Shown: piece after piece, positions 40,271 to 49,451 of the stretch
Position numbering within the stretch: position 1 is the first letter of the stretch
Layout of the letters: each line of letters opens with the position of its first letter
Assembly: GCA_948471525.1 (NCBI GenBank)
Contig: CAOKSY010000009.1
Span: 8,779 to 72,778, forward strand
Direction: 5' to 3'
DNA length: 64,000 nt
Origin: an uncultured Clostridia bacterium
GTDB lineage: Bacteria > Bacillota > Clostridia > Christensenellales > UBA3700
Translations under genes and position numbers: made by a program
Notes under the pieces: generated by a model
Told to the model about the DNA's origin: nothing
The model's database searches: none
The model's input: the letters and a program-made list of their open reading frames with translations, nothing else

Positions 40271-41308
40271 ATGAAAAAGAAACTAGTTGCTTTTGCAGTC
40301 GTAATTCTCGTAATAGCAATGACGCTGTCATTCACAGCATGTAAATCCAAGTCGATGTTTGACGGTAAATACGAGATAATCGGCCATCAAGAACAAGCTC
40401 AAGCAGCCTGGGACGGCGCGCAACACGCACTGAACAGTTTGCACACTTTCGCGCCGGTGCTGTCGACGGATAAATCTGAAGACGCCGAACTCAAAAGCTG
40501 GAAAGGCATGAAGATAAACTTGGTCAATGAACTCTCGATGACGTCTGTAGATAACGGTGTTACGGAAAAATTGGACAGCATTGTAGAAGCAAACGGAGCT
40601 ATTCTCTTCGATTTGAGTTCGATGGCGATCGTAGGAAAAAACTTCTATTCAATGACAGAAGGCGAAGCTTCCAAGAAAATGACTTTAAACGCGTCAATGT
40701 ATGCAAAAGACAGCGATCTCTATACCAGTCTCAATCTCGGCAAGACGCCGATGAATATCAAATTTACACCTGACACTCCCGACAAAGACGTTCTCAACTC
40801 GTCGGCGATTAAAAAGGCGGTAACATCCGTAAGTTCGCAATTCGTCAACGGCGCTGTGGAAGAGATCAATTCGTTAATAGGCGGTATTTCGTACGAGCAA
40901 ATGTTGGAGAAATACACCCGTATAAGCTCCTATGTGGACAACAGCGGAAAATATAATCGCACAAAGTTTTCTTTCAGCGCGCAGATGATGGCCGACTTCT
41001 ATGCAAGCCAATTCAGTTTTGGAGAAGACTTTGTCAAAATGGCTAGTATCACCGCTTGTTACTTTATCGTAGTCACCGACAAAGAGACCAACTCTTTCCA
41101 AGGCGCTAAATTGAGAATGTCTTTTGAGTATGAATTTAAAGACCTTGACTTAGAGGGAAAAATAGTGCACAATCTCGACGCGTCCGTAGAAAACTGTCCG
41201 GAAGTAAAATCTTCTATGCCTTCCGATCTTGACAGTTATACCGACGTAGAAAATCTTACGCTCAAGCAAGTAAAAGACTTCCTGCAAGAGATATTTGATT
41301 TGATATAA
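40271..41308 (+). CDS. Lipoprotein of unknown function
   Basis: 345 residues. Signal peptide MKKKLVAFAVVILVIAMTLSFTAC with lipobox SFTAC (Cys24). The mature domain is mixed alpha/beta with no recognised family; notable is the VSSQFVNGAVEEINSLIGGISYEQ segment and a beta-rich C-terminal third. AGGAGG seven bases before ATG. Monocistronic. Similar in size and layout to the lipoprotein at 60.3 kb (both have an N-terminal linker, then about 300 residues), but no clear sequence similarity is visible by eye. Confidence 0.75.
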   Translation: MKKKLVAFAVVILVIAMTLSFTACKSKSMFDGKYEIIGHQEQAQAAWDGAQHALNSLHTFAPVLSTDKSEDAELKSWKGMKINLVNELSMTSVDNGVTEKLDSIVEANGAILFDLSSMAIVGKNFYSMTEGEASKKMTLNASMYAKDSDLYTSLNLGKTPMNIKFTPDTPDKDVLNSSAIKKAVTSVSSQFVNGAVEEINSLIGGISYEQMLEKYTRISSYVDNSGKYNRTKFSFSAQMMADFYASQFSFGEDFVKMASITACYFIVVTDKETNSFQGAKLRMSFEYEFKDLDLEGKIVHNLDASVENCPEVKSSMPSDLDSYTDVENLTLKQVKDFLQEIFDLI

Positions 41309-41327
41309 CACTTTCTAAAATATATAA

Positions 41328-41373
41328 TGAAATGCACCTCCATTAGTTTGTCTAACTTTTGGGGTGCATTTCA
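41328..41373. other. Hairpin between convergent genes
   Basis: TGAAATGCACC / GGTGCATTTCA perfect 11-bp stem with a 24-base loop; no T-run follows, so it is a weak terminator candidate. Confidence 0.4.
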
Positions 41374-41441
41374 CCGAGACGGCGTTATACTGTCTGACTA
41401 TAAAATTTAACGTTACCTTCGCAAAATGCCATCGTTGCAAA

Positions 41442-42071
41442 TTAATTGGATTTACGCTTTTTCGACCGTCTGCTCCCTCCGATGATATACGTGAAAATAT
41501 TGAGCAACACCGCCGACATACCCGCGACCAACAAGATATCGTAATTATTCAATACTGCTGCGCTTACCGCCACTACGGTTCCGCAAACACAGTACGCCAA
41601 AGCTTTCAGAGAATCGGGAGATATAGAATATTTTAACGCTCCGATTATAAGCATGATCAATGCTCCCAAAGCGCATACAAACGACGATATCTCTCCTCCG
41701 TTATCAAACCTCACCGGAGAAACGTACTCGAATATTTTATTTATAAAAACCGAAATCACCGCCATAAAAATCAACGACGTCGAGATCGACACGACAAATC
41801 CGAAAGTCTTTAAGTTGTAAGACATATTTATCTTATCGAATGCAAAAGTCATCAAAAGCGCTGTCAAACCAAACAATACGCCCACTATGATGAATTCGGC
41901 GCTGACCGAGTATCTGTCGGCTAAACCGCTTTGATCAAAATGTATAGGTATTTTTTTTGGCATAAAAAAAATCGACATTATGGATAGACAAAAGGGCAAC
42001 GTACACATGAAATAACTTATGTGTTTTAATACAACGGTAATATTCGGATCGACCCTCTTGTGAAATCTCAA
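41442..42071 (-). CDS. DUF1648-type membrane protein
   Basis: 209 residues with about five or six helices. The segment FFMPKKIPIHFDQSGLADRYS (about 35-55) is the DUF1648 motif (P-kIPxHf...G..drY), found in SdpI-like immunity/signal proteins and in many unrelated membrane proteins. Ends in a basic tail. No partner gene indicating SdpI function. Downstream of a lipoprotein gene that converges with it. Confidence 0.75.
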   Translation of the reverse strand: MRFHKRVDPNITVVLKHISYFMCTLPFCLSIMSIFFMPKKIPIHFDQSGLADRYSVSAEFIIVGVLFGLTALLMTFAFDKINMSYNLKTFGFVVSISTSLIFMAVISVFINKIFEYVSPVRFDNGGEISSFVCALGALIMLIIGALKYSISPDSLKALAYCVCGTVVAVSAAVLNNYDILLVAGMSAVLLNIFTYIIGGSRRSKKRKSN

Positions 42072-42232
42072 TTGCGTTACCTCAGCCGAAATGCAGTGGC
42101 TTTAATTTTATCCAACAGTTTTATTATAGCTTTTAATTGTAAAACCGTCAATACTTTTACCCAAATAAATTTAAAGTCGTATACAATTCGCGCAAACGCT
42201 ATCGCAGAATATTAAAACATTAATAATAAATT

Positions 42233-43603
42233 CTATTTGTTTCTTTTCTTTTTGATATAGCGGTAATCTTTCTCCTCGAGATCGAGTCTAGTCAATCCGC
42301 GTTTTTCCGCCAATACCGCCAAAAGCTTTAGCGTACCGACTACGTCTTTGTCCGATCTGATTTTTACGCGCATAGGAGCGGCGTCGAAGAAATAGGAATT
42401 TGGGAATATATCCGCTATATTCTCCACCTCTTTGGGATCGAGTTGAATACTCAATATCAAAGCCTTGTCGCCTATAGACAGCTCGACATGATCTATATTC
42501 TCATAACTCCATATCTCCTTTTCATCCTGCATACGGAATGTCAGAGAGTATCTCAACAGTTCGTTTTTGACGGAACTGTATCTCGCCTTGGTATGACTGT
42601 CTGCGCGCATAAGATAGGTCGCAAAATCGCAAGGCTTGCTGTCTTTCGCCTTGATATCCTCGGCAGCCGCCATATCAAGTTCCTGCTTTGTCTTGCCCGA
42701 AGCCGCTAAATATCTGAGTTTGATAAGTTTGTCGCGCACAAGCGATACGGTATCCCTGTAGTCGGGACTGAAATTCTTCTCCTCAGCCTCGACGCGATCG
42801 ATGCCGTTCTTCTCCGCCATCAATGCTATCAGTTCTTTCGCCCATTTTACGGCGCGGTCGGACTTTATCCTCAACTGCATAGGAACGTCGTTGTATTTGA
42901 CTACGTTGCTTGCGTCCTTGAATTTGTACTTGGTCTCTTCAAACTGTATCGGATCGAGCGCAAGATACATCGACAGACTTTTGCCTCTTATCGCGAATTT
43001 TACGTAAGTCACGCGCTTAAAATACCAAGAGTCGTTGCCCCAACTCATACGGCTCTTGAACGCGTATTGCAACAACTCGTTGCAAAGTTCGTTGTAATAC
43101 AGTTTTACGGTATCGTCGGCTTGAGTGATTGCTGCGGTAAAACTGCGATTGTACCGTACCTTTATCCTTGTGTCGCCGACCACTACAGTGCCGGTATCGG
43201 AGCCGTCGTCTTCTATCGTAGCCGCGTCGTCGAGTTCCACCTCCCCGCTCGCGGAGACCTCTTCTTCCTCAATGTCCCTATCTATTGTCTCCGATTGGAC
43301 GGTTTCGGGTTCGACGGACTCTTGCTCAGGCTCGATTACCTCCTGCTCGGGTTCTATGACATCTTGCTCGGGCACTATAATTTCAGGTTCGACGACTTCA
43401 TCCGCGGCGATCTGCGCAGATTCTGCCTCTTCCGCGCAAGATTGCTCGACGCAAACGCGAACGCTGCGTTTTTTGAAAAACAATTCCGACGCCAACAGCG
43501 CGAGAACGGCGCATAATACCACCGAGACAATCGATATCAAGATCGCCTTGACGGCTGTGCCCCACTCGGCGCATATAAGATTTGTCGTCGAAAATATCAA
43601 CAT
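42233..43603 (-). CDS. Membrane-anchored protein with two copies of an uncharacterised domain (end of SipW operon)
   Basis: 456 residues. One N-terminal helix (17-40), an acidic Pro/Glu linker with VIEPEQ repeats (70-125), then two copies of a ~115-residue domain: copy 1 at 149-268 (RYNRSFTA...YYNELCNELLQYAFKSRMSW...IRGKSLSMYLALDP...IKSDRAVKWAKELIALMAEKNG) and copy 2 at 325-437 with the matching KNELLRYSLTFRM, IQLDP, KIRSD and LAVLAEKRG. A third copy is in the gene at the right window edge. Starts two bases after the sipW stop, so it is in that operon. The domain has no function I know of. Confidence 0.75.
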   Translation of the reverse strand: MLIFSTTNLICAEWGTAVKAILISIVSVVLCAVLALLASELFFKKRSVRVCVEQSCAEEAESAQIAADEVVEPEIIVPEQDVIEPEQEVIEPEQESVEPETVQSETIDRDIEEEEVSASGEVELDDAATIEDDGSDTGTVVVGDTRIKVRYNRSFTAAITQADDTVKLYYNELCNELLQYAFKSRMSWGNDSWYFKRVTYVKFAIRGKSLSMYLALDPIQFEETKYKFKDASNVVKYNDVPMQLRIKSDRAVKWAKELIALMAEKNGIDRVEAEEKNFSPDYRDTVSLVRDKLIKLRYLAASGKTKQELDMAAAEDIKAKDSKPCDFATYLMRADSHTKARYSSVKNELLRYSLTFRMQDEKEIWSYENIDHVELSIGDKALILSIQLDPKEVENIADIFPNSYFFDAAPMRVKIRSDKDVVGTLKLLAVLAEKRGLTRLDLEEKDYRYIKKKRNK

Positions 43604-43605
43604 TG

Positions 43606-44202
43606 TCAGCCTCTCTTCTTATTGGGAAATTGTTTCAACAGTATGACTCCCGCCGCGATCACCAATATCATAGCGATCAAATACGCCCAACCGAAATCCT
43701 CTCTGAACCATTTGAAAAACAATCCTATCTTGGGTACCGTCGCGGTGACTTTGCCCACGATCTCGTCTTGGGTGACGGAACGCGGATCTTCGGCGTTGTT
43801 GGCGTCGCCTTTGGTGTAGAATTTATCTCCGCTGATACGGATTATTCTGTGCGTAGTAGGTATCTTGTCTCCGTCGATCAAAAACGTCACTACGTCGCCT
43901 ACCTTATATTCGTCCGCTTTTCTTACGACTATGAGGTCGCCCTCTTCTATGGTACCCGACATACTTCCCGTAGCGACTATAAGCGTAGACGTACCGAAAA
44001 ACGACGGCACGGCGGATTTTTTTACAAACTTATCTACCGCGAGCGTAGCTACTACGAAAAACAATACCAAGACTACGACAAGACCTATGCAAGTCGACAC
44101 CGTGTTCGCAACGGATCTTTTCTTATTCTTGCCGACAGCCGTCGTATTGTTTTCGGCTTCGGCGACGTCGTTTAAGCCGTTCTTTTCTTCTTGTTTTCCC
44201 AT
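43606..44202 (-). CDS. SipW-type (ER-like) signal peptidase I
   Basis: 198 residues. N-terminal anchor 34-56; catalytic Ser80 in VATGSMSG; catalytic His118 in PTTHRII, which replaces the Lys of classical bacterial signal peptidases; Asp133 in KGDANN; a second helix near the C-terminus (170-190). This His-type enzyme processes TasA-like fibre proteins in Bacillus. The upstream genes all encode proteins with the matching signal peptides. Start two bases after the previous stop, AGCGAGG upstream. Gene name sipW could apply, but I give no symbol because the species' nomenclature is unknown. Confidence 0.9.
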   Translation of the reverse strand: MGKQEEKNGLNDVAEAENNTTAVGKNKKRSVANTVSTCIGLVVVLVLFFVVATLAVDKFVKKSAVPSFFGTSTLIVATGSMSGTIEEGDLIVVRKADEYKVGDVVTFLIDGDKIPTTHRIIRISGDKFYTKGDANNAEDPRSVTQDEIVGKVTATVPKIGLFFKWFREDFGWAYLIAMILVIAAGVILLKQFPNKKRG

Positions 44203-44204
44203 AA

Positions 44205-45014
44205 TTACCTCGCTTGAGCGATCAGTGAAAGCGCGATCGATATCTTTCCGCCGTCGCTTCCGATAGCGGTATCGTTGCCGTCCATTCCCGATTCAAACGG
44301 CCAGTTCCATTCGAGCGTAAAGCTCTGCCTTGCATTAGGAAGGATATTCAAATCTTCAAATTCCAATTTATCTACCGTTCTCCACTCTTCGGTCTGCAAG
44401 ATCACGTTGTTCATTTTTATACGGAACAAAATCGGGAAAGCCGGTATGATCTCTCCCTCGTATTTCGGCTCGATATAAAAAGAATACGCCATTTCCAAAT
44501 CGTGCGGATTGTTGAGTACAAACTGATATTCGCCGAAGCTGCCTGGCTGTATCTTTCCGTCGAACACGGCTATCTCGCGAGTAGACCACTCGCCGTCCGA
44601 ATCGCTGACTTCTATCACGGGTATAACCGTCTCGCTTGCAGGCGGATTTATCAGCGCGAGAGCGCTGAGTACTACTATATTGAATATATTGCGTCGATCG
44701 CGAACTATCGACCCGATATATTTTTGCGGCGTTGTCGCCTCGTACAGTCTGTCTCCGATAATACGGAATAGCCTGCTCTCGGAAGCGTATTCCGCGTAGA
44801 CGGTCTTGTTGCCGTCTTTATCTGGACGTTTTTCTTTGAAGCGCAGCTCGGCTATTTCATTGCCGCGAAGATCGAACAAATACTTATCGGATACGCTGCA
44901 TACGGTTTTTCCCAAAGCATCGCAAACGACGCGCGCTTTACGCCCGCGACGGTAATTTTCCGGAGAAAACTCCCCTTCGGTCAAAACTGTGCTATACTCG
45001 ATAATATCTGCCAT
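44205..45014 (-). CDS. TasA-like accessory protein of the SipW operon
   Basis: 269 residues. An N-terminal part (1-125) that is not a typical secretion signal and carries DKYLFDLRGNEIAELRF and DRRNIFNIVVLSALALINPPAS, with one hydrophobic stretch near 112-125; then a TasA/camelysin-like beta domain: IQPGSFGEYQFVLNN, AYSFYIEPKY, IPAFPILFRIK and the typical FTLEWNWPFESGMDGNDTAIG (Trp-x-Trp followed by D..iG). Probably a minor subunit, initiator or anchor of a fibre. Its stop is two bases from the sipW start. Confidence 0.8.
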   Translation of the reverse strand: MADIIEYSTVLTEGEFSPENYRRGRKARVVCDALGKTVCSVSDKYLFDLRGNEIAELRFKEKRPDKDGNKTVYAEYASESRLFRIIGDRLYEATTPQKYIGSIVRDRRNIFNIVVLSALALINPPASETVIPVIEVSDSDGEWSTREIAVFDGKIQPGSFGEYQFVLNNPHDLEMAYSFYIEPKYEGEIIPAFPILFRIKMNNVILQTEEWRTVDKLEFEDLNILPNARQSFTLEWNWPFESGMDGNDTAIGSDGGKISIALSLIAQAR

Positions 45015-45029
45015 ATTGATCTGTCTTTT

Positions 45030-45064
45030 ATTCTCTCCCGCGCATTGCGCGTCGAGGAGAGAAT
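45030..45064 (-). other. Strong intercistronic stem-loop after the TasA-like major gene
   Basis: ATTCTCTCC and CGCGC pairing with GCGCG and GGAGAGAAT around a three-base loop, between two genes of one operon, without a T-run. Possibly mRNA stabilisation or partial attenuation that keeps the upstream subunit more abundant. Confidence 0.55.
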
Positions 45065-45074
45065 AATGAAATTT

Positions 45075-45890
45075 TTAGTCCGCTGTAACCGGAGCCTGAA
45101 TCTGTTCTACTGCGATGTTCAACGCTACGTTTACGTCAATAACCGCGGTGTAGGTCTCGTCGTCATCGGTAGCTTCCGTACCCTTGGTATCGGTAACCGT
45201 GATTACGCCGTCGCTTCCTTTTACTACTTTATAATTGCCGTAGGTAGCTTCGGTCGTGGTAGCTGTTGCCGCAAATCCCAATATCGTATCTTTTACGTCG
45301 GTCTCGTCGTCAACGTGAAGCTTCCACTCCCAAGACAGCTGGTAATAATATGCTACAGCCGAAGATCCGGGAGCGATGGTCTCGCTCTTAGCAGCTTTTG
45401 CGATAACTTCTGCGAGCGTGCCGGTTGCAACTTCCGTGTCGTATGTTCCTGCAGTCGTACCGCTCTTAAGCGTCCACTTGAGAGGATTGTAGACATCCGC
45501 GCCTTTTGTAAGCGATACGTCTTTGAGCGTTACTCCGGTCGGTACGGCGATAGTGATCTGAGCCATTACTTCCGCAGATCCCGCTACGCTGAAAGTCATG
45601 CTGCCCTTGGTGCCGGGCGCGATTACGTTTGCGCTTGCTTTTACGTCTACGCCGTCTGTGCCGGCATTGACTTTGACGCCGTTCTTATACTCGGCGCCGA
45701 AAAGATCGGTCGCGTTTGCGTTTACGACAAATCCCCACTTGGCTACCGTAGCCTGCTGAGCGGGAGCGTTTGCCTTGGTGATGTAACGGGCAAGCGTTGT
45801 GCCGCAGATACAGAGTATTGCAAGAAGCAATAACAGTATTGCGACGATGATGATGTTGCGGGTCTTTTTGTTAGACTTTCTCTCTTCCAT
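45075..45890 (-). CDS. TasA/camelysin-like SipW-dependent fibre protein
   Basis: 271 residues. SipW-type signal: basic N-terminus, hydrophobic 12-32, then CGTTLARYITKANAP...TVAKWGF (about 29-52). Mature protein is Thr/Ala/Val-rich beta sandwich with IAPGTKGSMTFSVAG, MAQITIAVP, IAPGSSAVAYYYQLSWEWKL (W-x-W signature) and DTILGF, i.e. the camelysin/TasA pattern. The most likely major structural subunit of a surface fibre. Followed by a stem-loop that separates it from the next gene. AAGAGGAG upstream. Confidence 0.83.
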   Translation of the reverse strand: MEERKSNKKTRNIIIVAILLLLLAILCICGTTLARYITKANAPAQQATVAKWGFVVNANATDLFGAEYKNGVKVNAGTDGVDVKASANVIAPGTKGSMTFSVAGSAEVMAQITIAVPTGVTLKDVSLTKGADVYNPLKWTLKSGTTAGTYDTEVATGTLAEVIAKAAKSETIAPGSSAVAYYYQLSWEWKLHVDDETDVKDTILGFAATATTTEATYGNYKVVKGSDGVITVTDTKGTEATDDDETYTAVIDVNVALNIAVEQIQAPVTAD

Positions 45891-45970
45891 TTTTCTTTTC
45901 TCCTCGAAAAATTTTTATTTGCCGGCAAAACCGGTATTTGACTTTTGTTCCGTACGCTAGAACGCGTTGC

Positions 45971-48900
45971 TTACGCTTGAGCGAAATACTGCGGCGTACG
46001 CGAAAGCGTCTTGCTGCCGTGAGCGTTGGCGTTTCCTCCGCGGACCCTCACGTCGTTGGTCCAACCGCCGCGCGGCTGATCGTAGACGTTGACTCCTACG
46101 CCGTATATATTGAAATTGACGTAATCCATGGTATCGTCGATCGCTCCCATTCCCAGATCATTACGTGTGGAATTACGGATAAAATACTTGCCGTAATACA
46201 CTCTCACCGTAACGTGCGCCTGCGAAGGACTGTCGGCGGTGCCTGCGAGCAACGGGTTGACCGCTATCGGGAATAGATTTGCATAGACCTTGATCGCGTT
46301 CTGTCTCGACGCGCTGTCGGCAAATCCGCTTTCGGTGAGCTGAGCGTCGGTATAAGCGCCGAAATTGACGGTGCTGTAGTCGTATACGTTAAATCCGTCC
46401 TGTCCGTCCGTCTGCAAAGTCTCTATCTCTTTTCCGAACGATCCGGAATATATATTGACAAGCGCAAGATCGGTCGAAGAAGAGCCTCGGATAAACGCTC
46501 CGCCGTTTTTGCCGTCGAAGGTTCCGCCGTAAATATTTACCGACGATCCGCCCATGACTTTAAGTCCGTAATGGCTGGCCGGACCGCTGCCCGTAGCATA
46601 CTGCGGCACGTTGCCCGCGCTATGGGTGAGATTGCCCGTGAAAACGCCGTCGTAAATATCTATCTTAGTAGCCTGTGAAGAGTCGTTTGTCGCGGCGATG
46701 CCGTTGCAGTAAGACGCGGTGTATTTGCCGTTGTAGACTATCATGCTTCCGCCTCGAGCGATCACGGCGTGACCTCCGCTCAAATTTGCGTAGAATTTCC
46801 AAGTGTCCGCAGTATGTCTGTCCGATACGTTGAACGGCGTCTTTCCGTGTACCGATCCTTTGGTATTGACGACTATATCGTCGGCTGCCGTATTCTCATC
46901 GCCCAGCACTACGCTGCCGCCCTGCACTTTTACTCCGCCGCCGACCGACGTCGAGATATCCGCGTATTTTACGCTTATGTTCGCGGAGTTGTTTTCATCT
47001 TTTGCGTCAGACGATTGAACGCAGGCGATGGCAAAACTCTTTATCAGTATTTTATCGTAATTTATACCTGTGCTTTGGTACTGGTCGAATCTGTTGTAAA
47101 GACCTGTGAAATCGACGTGCAGTTTGCCTTGCGCATCCAGACTACCGCCTTCGACCAAAACGCCGTGTTCGTTGGCGTATTCGCCTACAGATATATTTCC
47201 GCCGTCCGTTTCCCATTGCCACGGAACAAACGTCGCATATCTGTGAGTGCCCGCCGCAAGCGCCTCTTCGTCCGTTGCAGAACAAGTCGCGCTGCCGTTG
47301 CCCATACGGTTGATACGGCAAGTTACGTCGTAATGTTCGATTTTGCCGTCATAAGCGTTTTGAAAATATATATTTCCGCCGTTGAGATATATAGCTGACG
47401 CGTTATAAGCGGAGATCGCGCCGCCGTTCTTGAATATAAGATTTCCTTCGTTGACGGCAACCCCCATCTCTTGGGAATTTATCTCGGAGCTGTCCATCGT
47501 GACCATTCCGCCTCCGAACTCGGAAGAATCGAGATATACTCCTATAGAAAGCGCTCTCTTTGCGTCGGCGTCGTCCGCTGATACCTTTTCGCCTTTTGAA
47601 TTCACCCAATCCGACGCGGGTTTGGACGCGACGTAAGTTCCGCTTTCGGTTGCGTTGCCCAATGTAATGTCGGTCTTTTTCAACTCAATATCCACCGCGC
47701 GTTCCGATACCGCAGTCTTATTTATCGCATATACTCCGTAACAATAGCTGTCGCTGTCGAGCGTTATCCATCCGTCGGTCAATTCTATCTTGCCGCGAGT
47801 GCCGAACACTCCGTAACTGTGATCGCCGTGCATCTCTATAGTAGTGCCCGATCCCGAAAGTTTGCTTATTGTAGCGCTGTCGCTTCTGCCCCTCGAAAGT
47901 ATTCCGAAAGTAGTCTTAAATGCTCTCTGCTCCGCCACTTGAGAAAGCTCCTCGTTGAGATCTTTATTGACTACTATTTTGCTCGACGACATATCCAAAG
48001 ATCCGCCGTTGACAAAAATAGCGGCGTCGCGGTACTGTCTTGCGCGCTGAAACTCGCTCGCGCCTTCGTCATTTTGTATATCCGCAATCTCAAAAGGGCT
48101 GTTGGCGTGCGACACGGTGGCGTTTTTGGTTATATTAACGCTGTCCATAGTAACGTTTCCGCCGCTAACGGACACTACGCTGCCGTTGTAAGAAGTCGCC
48201 GAATGCACTTTTTTAAAATCCAAAGTGCCGCCGTCGCACAGTATGCAAGCGCCTTCGCTGTATTTAGCGGAATTGGACGCCGTATCGACGGCGGTATCTA
48301 CTGCCGGAAGTTCTTGAGGATCGACGGTCTTGAGTTCTCCCGACGTACTGATTGTCATTGTACCGCCCGTCATATATATGCAAGAAGTCTGCCAAGTGCC
48401 GAAATATGAATAAAAACTTCCTTCGCTGCGCGATCTCGAAACTTTATCCGAATTTGTACCGATAACGTTTACGTTGAGTTTGCCTGAGGTCATATTTACC
48501 GCGGCATAGTTGGGCGCGGCGATCGTAGTCGCGCCGTCGGTTCTCTCTACCGAATAGGCTATATCGTTTTCGTATCCGAAGAGCATAGCCTGTCTTACGC
48601 CGTCAGCCGAAATGTCGTCTGTAGGATTGCCGTATGCGTCAATATAATACGTATATGCAAAACTCGATTGGCGAACGTCGTAGGTGTCAAAACTGTCGTT
48701 GGTCGCGCCGCTGAATACCACGAAACAGTACGTATCGCGCTTAATGAGAGTCTTATCTCCGTAGACTATATCCACGTCAAAATATACGTTTGCGCTGTCT
48801 GTAGCCGCGCCCGAAGTACGCATAGGCAATCTCGGCATGATGATATTATCTGCAAGGCTCGACGAACCGTCCGTCTCTACCTTGGTTACGTTGCCGATAT

Positions 48901-49435
48901 CGATTTTGTATCCGCCTGCAGCAACGAGATTGCTGTAGTATTCCGTCGGACGGGGTCCGCTCTCGAACATGCCGCCGTAGACGTTGAGATCTCCGCCCGC
49001 TACCGTAAGCACGCTGCCTATGGGATTGTAGAGGCCTCCGCCTCCGCGCGTATCTATTACGGTAAAAGACCTGCCGTCCGGCACGTTGAGCAAACTGTTG
49101 CGGTTATTGCGTTCTATTTCATTGCCGTTGAGATCGATCGTAAGGTCGCGTTTGAGATCGAGCGAGTCGCCCGTCATAATTATCGGAGCCTTCAGTTCGT
49201 CAGACAGTTTTACGTATCCGTAACCGCTTTTGATAGCGTTGAACAACTCCTGCTGCGAGGAAACGAAACACGGCGCTTGAGTCTCGTAATTAAAATTGTC
49301 GTCGCCGTTGACTTCCGTGACGTATCTCGCGTCGGTGAGCATTACCGTCAAAGAGAATATAAGCAAAGCCGCCGCCAGCAATAAAGCCGCCAACGCGCCT
49401 CTCTTCATATTCATATTCCGTTGCGATGCTTTCAC
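45971..49435 (-). CDS. Giant parallel beta-helix protein with SipW-type signal
   Basis: 1154 residues. Signal segment LAALLLAAALLIFSLTVMLTDARYVTEVNGDD resembles SipW substrates (LTDARY). Mature protein is a right-handed beta-helix: repeated units of the kind G-SVLTVAGGDLNVYGG-F, T-GGTLDFKK, GGNVTMDSVNITKN, GGSLDMSSSKI, GGSVVLGD, GGSSVNIYGGTFDG, with Asn/Ser ladders. Such proteins are adhesins or carbohydrate-binding surface components. GTG start at 49435, GAGAGG eight bases upstream; the next ATG, seven codons on, has no SD. Its size makes it the dominating part of the operon. Confidence 0.8.
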   Translation of the reverse strand: MKASQRNMNMKRGALAALLLAAALLIFSLTVMLTDARYVTEVNGDDNFNYETQAPCFVSSQQELFNAIKSGYGYVKLSDELKAPIIMTGDSLDLKRDLTIDLNGNEIERNNRNSLLNVPDGRSFTVIDTRGGGGLYNPIGSVLTVAGGDLNVYGGMFESGPRPTEYYSNLVAAGGYKIDIGNVTKVETDGSSSLADNIIMPRLPMRTSGAATDSANVYFDVDIVYGDKTLIKRDTYCFVVFSGATNDSFDTYDVRQSSFAYTYYIDAYGNPTDDISADGVRQAMLFGYENDIAYSVERTDGATTIAAPNYAAVNMTSGKLNVNVIGTNSDKVSRSRSEGSFYSYFGTWQTSCIYMTGGTMTISTSGELKTVDPQELPAVDTAVDTASNSAKYSEGACILCDGGTLDFKKVHSATSYNGSVVSVSGGNVTMDSVNITKNATVSHANSPFEIADIQNDEGASEFQRARQYRDAAIFVNGGSLDMSSSKIVVNKDLNEELSQVAEQRAFKTTFGILSRGRSDSATISKLSGSGTTIEMHGDHSYGVFGTRGKIELTDGWITLDSDSYCYGVYAINKTAVSERAVDIELKKTDITLGNATESGTYVASKPASDWVNSKGEKVSADDADAKRALSIGVYLDSSEFGGGMVTMDSSEINSQEMGVAVNEGNLIFKNGGAISAYNASAIYLNGGNIYFQNAYDGKIEHYDVTCRINRMGNGSATCSATDEEALAAGTHRYATFVPWQWETDGGNISVGEYANEHGVLVEGGSLDAQGKLHVDFTGLYNRFDQYQSTGINYDKILIKSFAIACVQSSDAKDENNSANISVKYADISTSVGGGVKVQGGSVVLGDENTAADDIVVNTKGSVHGKTPFNVSDRHTADTWKFYANLSGGHAVIARGGSMIVYNGKYTASYCNGIAATNDSSQATKIDIYDGVFTGNLTHSAGNVPQYATGSGPASHYGLKVMGGSSVNIYGGTFDGKNGGAFIRGSSSTDLALVNIYSGSFGKEIETLQTDGQDGFNVYDYSTVNFGAYTDAQLTESGFADSASRQNAIKVYANLFPIAVNPLLAGTADSPSQAHVTVRVYYGKYFIRNSTRNDLGMGAIDDTMDYVNFNIYGVGVNVYDQPRGGWTNDVRVRGGNANAHGSKTLSRTPQYFAQA

Positions 49436-49451
49436 CTTCCCCGCCTCTCAA

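Noticed and set aside
41328..41373. Rho-independent terminator after the 40.3-kb lipoprotein gene
   Set aside because: The stem is good but the loop is long and no T-run follows; listed only as a hairpin.
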